The notes under the pieces were generated by a model that was not told where the DNA came from, searched no databases, and worked only from the letters and a program-made list of their open reading frames with translations. DNA of 64,000 bases from assembly GCA_002356435.2 (NCBI GenBank), contig AP018040.2, forward strand, positions 2,976,001 through 3,040,000, written 5' to 3'. Shown here in pieces: positions 36,331 to 44,002 of this stretch (the first letter of the stretch is position 1; each line of letters opens with the position of its first letter). The position numbers were made by a program, and so were the translations under genes. The stretch is from Petrimonas sp. IBARAKI (GTDB taxonomy: Bacteria > Bacteroidota > Bacteroidia > Bacteroidales > Dysgonomonadaceae).

Positions 36331-39300
36331 CTATTTTTTTTTCAGCCACTCCCGTGCATTGACAAACGCCTCCATCCAGGGTGTAACGTCGTGCTTACGG
36401 AATTCATAAGGATACCAGGCATTCTGCCACGGAAAAATGGTGCGCTCCAGGTGCGGCATCATGGCCAAGTGGCGGCCATCAGCCGAACAAACAGCAGCGG
36501 CTTTATAATCGGAACCGTTGGGATTTCCGGGATACTCGTCGTAGACGTATTTCGCCGCGATGTTGTAGGCAGACTCCTGTCCAGGCAACTCGAAACGTCC
36601 TTCGCCGTGTGCCACCCAGATACCAAGTTTGGTTCCGGCGAGTGATTTCAGCATCACCGAGGAGTTTTGGGGAATTTCCACGCTAAGGAATGCCGATTCA
36701 AATTTGTGCGACCTGTTGTGCTGCATTTTCGGATGGGCTTTCCCCGCTTCGGGATAAATCAAACCCAACTCCATCAATAACTGGCAGCCGTTGCAAATGC
36801 CCAGGCTTAACGTATCGGGGCGCGCATAGAAATTTTCAATGGTTTTTCTGGCTTTCCCGTTATAGAGGATACCACCCGCCCAACCTTTTGCCGAGCCAAA
36901 AACGTCTGAATTGGAAAACCCGCCGCAGAAAACGGCAAATTGCACGTCTTCCAGTGTTTCGCGTCCCGATGTCAAATCGGTCATGTGCACGTCTTTCACA
37001 TCAAATCCGGCGAGAAAGAGTGCGTATGCCATTTCACGTTCTCCGTTGGTTCCCTTGTCGCGGATGATGGCTGCGGTCAGTCCCGAACGCTCTTTCCTGT
37101 CGGGATTCAAATCCAGGTCTTGCATTTTCCCGGTAAATGAAGGCAGGAAATTAAATTGCAGCGGCTGTTTTTTGTAATTTTTGAACCGGTCCAGGGCGCA
37201 TTCCTCGCCGCTCTGTTTTTTGTCGAACAGGTAGGAGGTGCGATACCATACGTCCCGAAGGGCATCGATATCAAACTCCTGTTTGAATTCTCCTTTTTCG
37301 ATGATCAGCCTGCGCTCTTCGATAGGGCGGGCAACGATAGCAAAACCAATGCCGTAATCATTCAGGATTTTCTCTACCAGGTGATGGTGTTTCACCTGAA
37401 TAAGGACACCCGGATTTTCGGCAAAGAGAATCTTAATCAGGTCGGAATGCCGGATCTTGTCCAATCGCGCATCCAACCCTCCCTGCGGGTTGGAAAAACA
37501 CATCTCGAGCATGGCGGTAACCATCCCCCCAGCAGAGATGTCATGTCCCGCGATAATCAATCCGCGATTAACCAGCTCCTGCACAGCAGCAAAAGCATTT
37601 TTGAAATATTCGCTATCACTCACGGTAGGTGCTTCATCGCCAACTTTACCCAGTGTCTGCAAAAAAGCTGAACCGCCCAAGCGTAACGCATCGAACGAAA
37701 AATCAACATAATAAACGTACGTGCCTTTTATATACGCCAGAGCAGGAGAAACGATCTTACGGATGTTTTTCACTTCTGCAGCCGCGGAAATAATTACTGT
37801 TCCCGGTGAGAACACCTTGTCGTCACCGTATTTCTGCGTCATGGAGAGCGAATCTTTTCCCGTTGGAATGTTTATTCCCAAGTCGCAGGCAAAATCGGAA
37901 CAAGCTTCAACGGCCTTATACAACCGGGCATCCTCTCCTTCGTTACGGCACGGCCACATCCAGTTAGCGCTTAACGAAACGCTTTGTAATCCATCTTTTA
38001 GTGGTGCGAGCACGATGTTAGTCAGGGCCTCGGCTATTGCCACTACCGACCCGGCAGCCGGGTCAATCAAGGCTACCTGCGGAGCATGTCCGATGGAAGT
38101 CGCTACTCCGGCATATCCTCTGTAATCAAGCGCAACTGCACCGCAATCGCTCAGCGGAAGCTGAATCTCTCCCTGACATTGCTGACGCGCCACTTTCCCG
38201 GTCACCGACCGGTCCACTTTATTGGTAAGCCAGTCTTTGCAGGCAACAGCTTCCAGCCTGAGCACATTCTCTATATATGTCTTCAGGTTATTCTCATCGT
38301 AGTCGGGGGAAGTATAGGTCTCTTCCACAGTAGCGTCGCTCATTACCGTTTTTGGTGATTTTCCGAAGAAATCTTCCATCTCCATATCAATGGGCATTTT
38401 CCCATCGGCTTGCTGGAATGTCAGCCTCATATCTCCTGTAGTTTCACCCACCACGTAGAAAGGTGCCCGTTCCCGTTCAGCAATCTGCCTGATGCGGTCG
38501 ATGTCTTTTTCAGGGACCAACAAACCCATTCTCTCCTGGCTTTCGTTACCGATAATCTCTTTTGCGGAAAGAGTTGGATCACCTACTGGTAACTTCTCCA
38601 TTTCAATTTTTCCACCGGTTTTTTCCACCAGTTCCGACAAGCAGTTTAAATGCCCGCCTGCACCGTGGTCGTGGATGGAAACGATGGGATTATCTTCCGA
38701 TTCAGCCAACGTACGAATGACATTGGCCACACGTTTCTGCATTTCTGGGTTCGCACGCTGTACGGCATTCAGTTCAATTCCCGAAGAATATTCACCGGTG
38801 TTTACCGACGAAACGGCTCCACCGCCCATTCCGATCCGGTAATTATCCCCTCCCATCACAATCACTTTCTCCCCGGGCTGTGGATTGCCTTTTAACGCGT
38901 TGAGCTTATTGGCAAAGCCAACACCTCCGGCCAGCATGATTACTTTATCGTAACCGAATTTCTTGTAATTCTCGGCATGTTCAAACGTGAGTAATGAACC
39001 GCAAATAAGCGGCTGGCCGTATTTATTCCCGAAATCGGAAGCCCCGTTCGAGGCTTTGATCAGGATCTGCTCCGGCGTTTGATAAAGCCACCTGCGCTCC
39101 GGCAATATGTTTTCCCATTCACGCCCGGCTTCCATACGGGGATAGGAGGTCATGTAGACCGCTGTTCCTGCAGAAGGAAGCGAAGCCTTACCCCCCGCAA
39201 GGCGATCACGAATTTCCCCTCCTGTTCCGGTAGAAGCCCCGTTGAAAGGCTCTACGGTTGTGGGAAAGTTGTGTGTCTCCGCTTTCAAAGAAAGTACACT

Positions 39301-40014
39301 TTCTATTTCACGGGTTTCGAAGAAGTCAGGTTTATCACCGCTTGCCGGCGCAAACTGTTCGATGGTTGGCCCCTGAACGAAAGCCACGTTATCTTTATAT
39401 GCCGATATCAACGCGTTGGGATTTACGCCCGATGTTTTTTTTATCAATTGAAAAAGAGAACTTTCTTTTTCTTCTCCATCAATCACAAATTTTCCATTAA
39501 ATATTTTGTGACGGCAATGCTCCGAGTTTACCTGCGAAAAACCGAAAACTTCACTATCGGTAAGTTTCCTGCCCATTTTCCGGCTCACATTGTTGAGGTA
39601 ATCAATTTCGTCTTCGTTCAATGCAAGCCCCTCTTGCTGATTATAAGCCTCAATATCATCGATCAGGACAATGGATTCCGGTTGTTTATCGGTAGTAAAA
39701 ATATCCTGATCAAGCTTTTTATAAATCCGTTGAAGCATTGGATCGTATTCCGGAACTTCACCGGCCGGAAAATATTCTTCTATCCGGGTAATGCCGGTAA
39801 TTCCCATATTTTGAGTAATCTCCACAGCACATGTACTCCAGGGTGTGATCATCTCGCGTCGCGGACCGGTAAATTTTTCGTTTATCTCGAAAAAGGGAAT
39901 CGGTTCCGCCTTACCGAACAGCCAAATCAATCGTTCTTGAAGTTCATTCTGAATGGGATGTATTGCATCAACGGCAATGATGCTTTGCGACGGAGTTCTG
40001 AAAAAAGTGATCAT
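36331..40014 (-). CDS. purL: Phosphoribosylformylglycinamidine synthase, single-chain (1227 aa)
   Basis: It converts FGAR to FGAM with ATP and glutamine, the fourth step of purine synthesis. This is the large one-chain type: a PurS-like N-terminus, two AIRS-type ATP-binding halves (SEHCRHKIFNGKFVIDG, LKAETHNFPTTVEPFNGAST, and GISAGGMVTAMLEM-like motifs), and a C-terminal class I glutaminase. The nucleophile Cys is in LGICNGCQLLMELG, with WVAHGEGRFELP supplying later active-site residues. The length is as expected for Bacteroidetes. A long open frame on the opposite strand near its 5' end is a shadow. A -7 box precedes the ATG. Confidence 0.98.
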   Translation of the reverse strand: MITFFRTPSQSIIAVDAIHPIQNELQERLIWLFGKAEPIPFFEINEKFTGPRREMITPWSTCAVEITQNMGITGITRIEEYFPAGEVPEYDPMLQRIYKKLDQDIFTTDKQPESIVLIDDIEAYNQQEGLALNEDEIDYLNNVSRKMGRKLTDSEVFGFSQVNSEHCRHKIFNGKFVIDGEEKESSLFQLIKKTSGVNPNALISAYKDNVAFVQGPTIEQFAPASGDKPDFFETREIESVLSLKAETHNFPTTVEPFNGASTGTGGEIRDRLAGGKASLPSAGTAVYMTSYPRMEAGREWENILPERRWLYQTPEQILIKASNGASDFGNKYGQPLICGSLLTFEHAENYKKFGYDKVIMLAGGVGFANKLNALKGNPQPGEKVIVMGGDNYRIGMGGGAVSSVNTGEYSSGIELNAVQRANPEMQKRVANVIRTLAESEDNPIVSIHDHGAGGHLNCLSELVEKTGGKIEMEKLPVGDPTLSAKEIIGNESQERMGLLVPEKDIDRIRQIAERERAPFYVVGETTGDMRLTFQQADGKMPIDMEMEDFFGKSPKTVMSDATVEETYTSPDYDENNLKTYIENVLRLEAVACKDWLTNKVDRSVTGKVARQQCQGEIQLPLSDCGAVALDYRGYAGVATSIGHAPQVALIDPAAGSVVAIAEALTNIVLAPLKDGLQSVSLSANWMWPCRNEGEDARLYKAVEACSDFACDLGINIPTGKDSLSMTQKYGDDKVFSPGTVIISAAAEVKNIRKIVSPALAYIKGTYVYYVDFSFDALRLGGSAFLQTLGKVGDEAPTVSDSEYFKNAFAAVQELVNRGLIIAGHDISAGGMVTAMLEMCFSNPQGGLDARLDKIRHSDLIKILFAENPGVLIQVKHHHLVEKILNDYGIGFAIVARPIEERRLIIEKGEFKQEFDIDALRDVWYRTSYLFDKKQSGEECALDRFKNYKKQPLQFNFLPSFTGKMQDLDLNPDRKERSGLTAAIIRDKGTNGEREMAYALFLAGFDVKDVHMTDLTSGRETLEDVQFAVFCGGFSNSDVFGSAKGWAGGILYNGKARKTIENFYARPDTLSLGICNGCQLLMELGLIYPEAGKAHPKMQHNRSHKFESAFLSVEIPQNSSVMLKSLAGTKLGIWVAHGEGRFELPGQESAYNIAAKYVYDEYPGNPNGSDYKAAAVCSADGRHLAMMPHLERTIFPWQNAWYPYEFRKHDVTPWMEAFVNAREWLKKK

Positions 40015-40038
40015 ATGAGTTTATCTTCTATTTAGTTG

Positions 40039-40046
40039 CAAAGTTA
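40039..40046 (-). promoter_or_regulatory. Putative -7 box for purL
   Basis: The minus strand reads TAACTTTG, 24 bases before the ATG at 40014. Confidence 0.45.
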
Positions 40047-40105
40047 ATCAAAACCTGCGTAAAAGTGGAGACAAAATCTTTTTTTGTAGGTTTTAAGAAT
40101 GGAGG

Positions 40106-40113
40106 TATCTTTG
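40106..40113 (+). promoter_or_regulatory. Putative -7 box for the LysE-type exporter
   Basis: TATCTTTG lies 36 bases before the ATG at 40150. Confidence 0.5.
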
Positions 40114-40149
40114 CGACTGTAAAAACCATAATTTCTTCGGTGCAGTCAA

Positions 40150-40785
40150 ATGTTTGAAACTATTGTAAAAGGATTTATTATCGGCCTGTTGGTCTCAGCG
40201 CCGATGGGACCAGTGAATATGCTGTGCGTACAGCGAACGCTAAACAAGGGCAGGTGGTCCGGATTCATCACCGGTTTGGGCGCTCTGCTTTCCGACTTGA
40301 TCTATGCTCTTATCACGTTGCTTGGGATGAGTCTTGTGGAAGATTTCTTGAAAAAAAACGAGTTGCTGATTCAATTGACCGGCAGTGTGGTACTTATTTT
40401 CTTCGGCTATGTGGTTTTCCGTACGAATCCCCTGAAAGGATGGACACCCCAGGTCAAGATCGAAACGAAACACCATTTTCGCGATTTTATCTCCTCCTTC
40501 TTCATCACCCTGTCCAACGTGTTTATTATTTTCGTTTTCATCACCCTGTACGCCCGGTTCACGTTTACTCCCGTAACCGAAGGGAAAGGCTACCTGATGC
40601 TGGCACTTGTGGCAATTTCCGCGGGAGCATTGATATGGTGGTTCTTTCTTAGTTTGTTTATTTCACGGCTGCGTAAGCATTTTAACCGAAAGGGATTATC
40701 CATTCTGAACAAAACGATTGGGTTAATTTTGATAATTATCAGTGTTGTCGGAATTTTCATGTCGATATTCGGCGTTGCACTCTAG
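40150..40785 (+). CDS. LysE/RhtB-type amino-acid exporter (211 aa)
   Basis: This is a small inner-membrane protein with about six hydrophobic segments. It starts IVKGFIIGLLVSAPMGPVNMLC, the family's conserved first helix with its Pro-x-Gly-Pro core, and the GFITGLGALLSDLIYALITL stretch of helix two follows. A soluble loop (residues ~95-115) and the last helices end IISVVGIFMSIFGVAL. LysE/RhtB members export amino acids or related compounds; the substrate here is unknown. It is divergent from purL. Its stop codon shares the palindrome CTAG with the stop of the convergent phosphoesterase, with no terminator between them. Confidence 0.9.
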   Translation: MFETIVKGFIIGLLVSAPMGPVNMLCVQRTLNKGRWSGFITGLGALLSDLIYALITLLGMSLVEDFLKKNELLIQLTGSVVLIFFGYVVFRTNPLKGWTPQVKIETKHHFRDFISSFFITLSNVFIIFVFITLYARFTFTPVTEGKGYLMLALVAISAGALIWWFFLSLFISRLRKHFNRKGLSILNKTIGLILIIISVVGIFMSIFGVAL

Positions 40786-41279
40786 CCGTGTTTTCCTATC
40801 TCGATAACTTCCAGATCCCTGATATCTCCATTGTCTAACATAAACCGCAACAGCGTTCTCACCCGATGAAAACCATATTTTCCCGCTGCACCCGGATTCA
40901 TGTGTAAACAACCTAACTCCTTATCGTAAATGACTTTTAGTATATGAGAATGTCCACAAATAAAAAGGCTAGGGGGTTTTGAAAAAAGTTGTGACCGGAT
41001 TTTCGGGTCATATTTTCCGGGATATCCTCCGATATGTGTCATAAGGACATCTACACCTTCCAACGTAAACCGTAACGTTTCAGGATATATTCTCCGTGTA
41101 GAAAAATCGTCGATATTTCCGTAAACCGCCCTGAACGGTTTGAGACTCTCAAATTTTCCGGCTAACTCCAAGGAACCGATATCTCCCGCATGCCAGATTT
41201 CATCGCAATTGGCAAAATAATTTTCGTATTTTTCGTCCCAGACATTATGTGTGTCGGAAAGTAAGCCTATTTTTTTCAT
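40782..41279 (-). CDS. Metallophosphoesterase, YfcE/MJ0936 type (165 aa)
   Basis: This is a two-metal phosphodiesterase of the calcineurin-like superfamily. All the metal motifs are visible: LLSDTHNVWDEKY (D-x-H), HAGDIGSLE (GD), VYGNIDDF (GN-D), THIGGYPGKYD and ICGHSHILK (GHSH), ending with the family's LHMNPGAAG. The natural substrate is unknown; such enzymes hydrolyse generic phosphodiesters. Its upstream leader runs through the left arm of the inverted repeat described at 41297-41339, and a -7 box lies further upstream at 41383. The gene overlaps its convergent neighbour by four bases. Confidence 0.93.
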   Translation of the reverse strand: MKKIGLLSDTHNVWDEKYENYFANCDEIWHAGDIGSLELAGKFESLKPFRAVYGNIDDFSTRRIYPETLRFTLEGVDVLMTHIGGYPGKYDPKIRSQLFSKPPSLFICGHSHILKVIYDKELGCLHMNPGAAGKYGFHRVRTLLRFMLDNGDIRDLEVIEIGKHG

Positions 41280-41296
41280 TCAGTTAAGATTGATGT

Positions 41297-41339
41297 AGAT
41301 TGAAAATAGATTGAAAATAGATTGAAAATAGATTGAATG
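41297..41339 (+). repeat. Left arm of an IVS-like element: 11-base tandem repeats
   Basis: Three copies of AGATTGAAAAT in tandem, then AGATTGAATG. The last 21 bases (41319-41339) are the perfect reverse complement of 41857-41877, on the other side of the four-helix-bundle gene. A further partial unit, AGATTGAAAAG, is at 41414-41424. Confidence 0.9.
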
Positions 41340-41382
41340 CAGTAGTGGGGGCATTTCCCCATTTATTCTTTTTTTATTGCAA

Positions 41383-41390
41383 CAAAGTTA
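41383..41390 (-). promoter_or_regulatory. Putative -7 box for the phosphoesterase gene
   Basis: The minus strand reads TAACTTTG, 104 bases before the ATG at 41279. If used, its transcript passes through the left repeat arm. It lies inside the proposed element, which is a point against simple recent insertion, or means the element carries an outward promoter. Confidence 0.4.
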
Positions 41391-41484
41391 CTAATTTTAT
41401 TGTTTAATTAAAAAGATTGAAAAGCGCCAAATACAGTTATATCTTGGCTTTGCTTCTTGTATATCAGAACTTGAAAATCCGACT

Positions 41485-41847
41485 ATGAGTAATCAAGAGT
41501 GGATAAATTACAAAATAGAAATAAGAGACAGATTGAGGGCTTTTTCCCTTGAGATTTTATCTTTGTCCGAAATGTTGCCTGAGAAAACACGCGGCAAAGT
41601 GCTCAATTATCAACTCACAAAATCGGGAACGTCAATGTACGCAAACTATAGGGCAGCATTGCGAAGCAGATCTAAAGCAGAATTTTTCAGTAAATTAACC
41701 ATAGCAGTTGAAGAAGCTGATGAAACGGAAATGTGGCTCGACTTGATAATCGCATCGGGAATACTCACAACCGATTATGTAAAATCGTTACATGCGGAGA
41801 GCGAAGAATTGCTGAAAATTTTAGCTGCAATGAGAAAAAAATTATAA
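41485..41847 (+). CDS. Four-helix-bundle protein, 23S rRNA intervening-sequence (S23/IVP) family (120 aa)
   Basis: The family pattern is clear: IRDRLRAFSLEILSLSEMLP, then GKVLNYQLTKSGTSMYANYR, RSKAEFFSKLTIAVEEADE and WLDLIIASG, in the normal 115-130-residue length. These proteins form four-helix bundles. They are best known from reading frames inside intervening sequences of 23S rRNA genes, although many copies lie elsewhere in bacterial genomes. Their biochemical role is not settled; nucleic-acid binding is often suggested. Here the gene sits between long inverted repeats and directly before ppk1 (36-base gap, which includes the right repeat arm), so it could be cotranscribed with ppk1 or be an autonomous insert. 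Confidence 0.92.
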   Translation: MSNQEWINYKIEIRDRLRAFSLEILSLSEMLPEKTRGKVLNYQLTKSGTSMYANYRAALRSRSKAEFFSKLTIAVEEADETEMWLDLIIASGILTTDYVKSLHAESEELLKILAAMRKKL

Positions 41848-41856
41848 ATTCAATCT

Positions 41857-41877
41857 CATTCAATCTATTTTCAATCT
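41857..41877 (+). repeat. Right arm of the IVS-like element
   Basis: Perfect reverse complement of 41319-41339. A third CAATCT unit precedes it at 41851-41856. It ends six bases before the ppk1 ATG, so in a ppk1 transcript it would lie in the ribosome-binding region. Confidence 0.9.
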
Positions 41878-41883
41878 AAAAAA

Positions 41884-43971
41884 ATGAACAACAATTCACT
41901 CTACAAATACTTTAAGCGCGACATAAGCTGGCTGTCGTTTAACCACCGTGTCTTGCTGGAAGCAAAGGATGAATCGCTTCCGGTTTACGAGCGGATTAAA
42001 TTTCTATCGATCTACTCTTCCAACCTGGAAGAGTTTTACAAAATCCGCGTATCCGGATACCACAGTTCAATATTGAAAAACATCAGCCGTGACGAATCGG
42101 AAGAAGAAGCACTGCAAACACTTATGGAGATCAATAACGAAGTCACGGAGCAGGAAAAAGAATATTACCGCATATTCAACGAGATGATTCTTCCCGAACT
42201 GGAAAAGAACAATATCATTTTATATCAGACCGATGAGGTGGAGCCCTTCCACCGTGCCTACGTGGAGAAGTACTTTAACGAAGAGGTGTTTCCTTACCTG
42301 CAACCGATGATTATCCTGAAAGACGATATCCACTCTTTCATCCAGGATGGGCGTATCTATCAGGTGGTAAGCCTGGTGAAGAAAAAAAAGAAAAAGACAG
42401 GAGATAACTCCTCCTATACCTACGCCATCATGAAGATTCCTTACACCAAGGTACCGCGTTTCGTGGAACTGCCTTCCTTTGGAGGTAACCACTATATCAT
42501 CTTCATTGACGACCTGATCAAGGCGAACATGCAGAGCGTTTTCCCTGGTTATGAAATAGTGGATTGCTACAGCATCAAGATTTCGCGCGATGCCGACTTC
42601 TCTCTCGAGAACGAGGATCAGAAAGATATAGCCGAGCGGATCCTGCGCAAGGTACGCAAACGTAAGATCGGGGCAGTGACCCGCTTTCAGTACGACAAGG
42701 ACATGCCCGGTTACTTCCTGAAATATCTCTGTGAGGCGTATGAGATCGAAGAGGAGGAGCTGCTTCCCTCAGGACGTTACCTGAACCTGGCCGACCTGAT
42801 GAAGTTGCCCAACCCGGTGGGTGACCGCCTCCGGCAGACACTGCCGCAACCGCTGCGGGTACCCGAGCTGGAAGCCAACAATTCGATTCTACGGGTACTG
42901 CGCCGCCAGGATGTGCTGCTGCACTTCCCCTACCAGTCGTTCAACTACCTGCTGCGTTTCCTGCTTCAGGCCGCCTTCGACCCGAAGGTACTGGAAATCA
43001 AAGTAACGCAATACCGTGTGGCGGAAAACTCGGCTGTGATCAACAGCCTGATCAGTGCGGCCAAGAACGGCAAGAAGGTGACCGTGTTCGTGGAACTGAA
43101 AGCCCGTTTTGATGAGGAAAACAACTACCTCTCTTCCGAGTTGATGCAACAGGCAGGCGTAAAGATAATCTACAGCCTGCCGGGGCTGAAGGTACATGCC
43201 AAACTGGCTTACGTGCGGAAAAGGAGTAACGATCCGGATGACCCGATCAAGGGATATGCCTACCTGGGTACCGGCAACTTCAACGAGAAAACGGCCCGCA
43301 TCTATTCCGACAAGGGGTTGCTCACCTCCAACAAGGAGATTATCCGTGATATTGACGAAGTGTTCCGCGTGTTGGAGGGAAAGCCCTACATGCATGATTT
43401 CAGGCATCTGCTGGTAACCCAGTTCAACATGCTCTCCGCCATCCATCAAATGATTGAACAGGAAATCACAGAAGTAGAGAGCGGGCGCGAGGGGTATATT
43501 GTCCTAAAAATGAACAGTCTGGAAGACAAGGGGATGATCAATGCCCTCTATCGTGCCAGCGAGGCAGGAGTGAAGGTCGACCTGATTATCCGCGGCATCT
43601 GCTGCCTGATACCCAACCAACCCTACAGCAAGAATATCCGGGTAACGCGTATTGTGGATGCCTACCTGGAACATGCCCGTGTATGGTACTTCCTGAACGG
43701 TGGTAAAGAAACGATCTACCTCACCTCTGCCGACTGGATGCAGCGCAACCTTCACCGTCGTATCGAAGTGGCTTTTCCGGTTTATTCCGAGCCGTTGAAG
43801 CGGCAGATCATCGATATCCTGAAGATCCAACTGGAGGATAACCAGAGCGCTGTATGGGTGAACGAGCATCTGGATAATGTCTTTAAAAGGGATACGGCAT
43901 CACCGGATAACACACCTATCCGCGCGCAACAGGCAATCCACGACTACCTGAAACAGTCTACAGGACAATAA
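41884..43971 (+). CDS. ppk1: Polyphosphate kinase 1 (695 aa)
   Basis: It reversibly transfers the gamma-phosphate of ATP to polyphosphate. The four-domain PPK1 layout is present: an N-terminal helical domain (FKRDISWLSFNHRVLLEA), a head domain, and two phospholipase-D-like C-terminal domains. The autophosphorylated His is in LKVHAKLAYVRKR (His near residue 437), and a second His-bearing motif is NLHRRIEVAFPV. The length is normal. Codon use in the middle and 3' parts is noticeably GC-richer (many CTG, CGC, GCC codons) than in the SusC regions. The ATG at 41884 lies only six bases after an inverted-repeat arm, so its translation start could be affected by RNA folding. Confidence 0.97.
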   Translation: MNNNSLYKYFKRDISWLSFNHRVLLEAKDESLPVYERIKFLSIYSSNLEEFYKIRVSGYHSSILKNISRDESEEEALQTLMEINNEVTEQEKEYYRIFNEMILPELEKNNIILYQTDEVEPFHRAYVEKYFNEEVFPYLQPMIILKDDIHSFIQDGRIYQVVSLVKKKKKKTGDNSSYTYAIMKIPYTKVPRFVELPSFGGNHYIIFIDDLIKANMQSVFPGYEIVDCYSIKISRDADFSLENEDQKDIAERILRKVRKRKIGAVTRFQYDKDMPGYFLKYLCEAYEIEEEELLPSGRYLNLADLMKLPNPVGDRLRQTLPQPLRVPELEANNSILRVLRRQDVLLHFPYQSFNYLLRFLLQAAFDPKVLEIKVTQYRVAENSAVINSLISAAKNGKKVTVFVELKARFDEENNYLSSELMQQAGVKIIYSLPGLKVHAKLAYVRKRSNDPDDPIKGYAYLGTGNFNEKTARIYSDKGLLTSNKEIIRDIDEVFRVLEGKPYMHDFRHLLVTQFNMLSAIHQMIEQEITEVESGREGYIVLKMNSLEDKGMINALYRASEAGVKVDLIIRGICCLIPNQPYSKNIRVTRIVDAYLEHARVWYFLNGGKETIYLTSADWMQRNLHRRIEVAFPVYSEPLKRQIIDILKIQLEDNQSAVWVNEHLDNVFKRDTASPDNTPIRAQQAIHDYLKQSTGQ

Positions 43972-44002
43972 GCTAAGGGTCGCGGAAAATTTCCGTTTTC
44001 AG

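Larger units (their letters stand above)
41297..41877. mobile_element. Candidate IVS-like element carrying a four-helix-bundle gene
   Basis: About 580 bases bounded by a perfect 21-base inverted repeat, with one gene of the 23S-rRNA intervening-sequence protein family inside. Classical 23S IVSs have the same plan: complementary ends that fold into a stem, and often this reading frame in the loop. Here it lies between a phosphoesterase gene and ppk1, not in rRNA. No target-site duplication or transposase is evident, so mobility is inferred. A GGGG/CCCC hairpin with a T-rich tail lies inside at 41345-41374. Confidence 0.5.

Noticed and set aside
37156-37671. 171-residue plus-strand frame
   Set aside because: It lies entirely opposite purL, with no supporting signal.
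39079-40035. 318-residue open frame on the plus strand
   Set aside because: It lies opposite the well-supported purL 5' end and reads as low-quality, basic sequence with no recognisable motif. It is a shadow frame.
41297-41339. CRISPR-like short repeats
   Set aside because: The units are 11-base tandem copies without spacers, and there are no cas genes.
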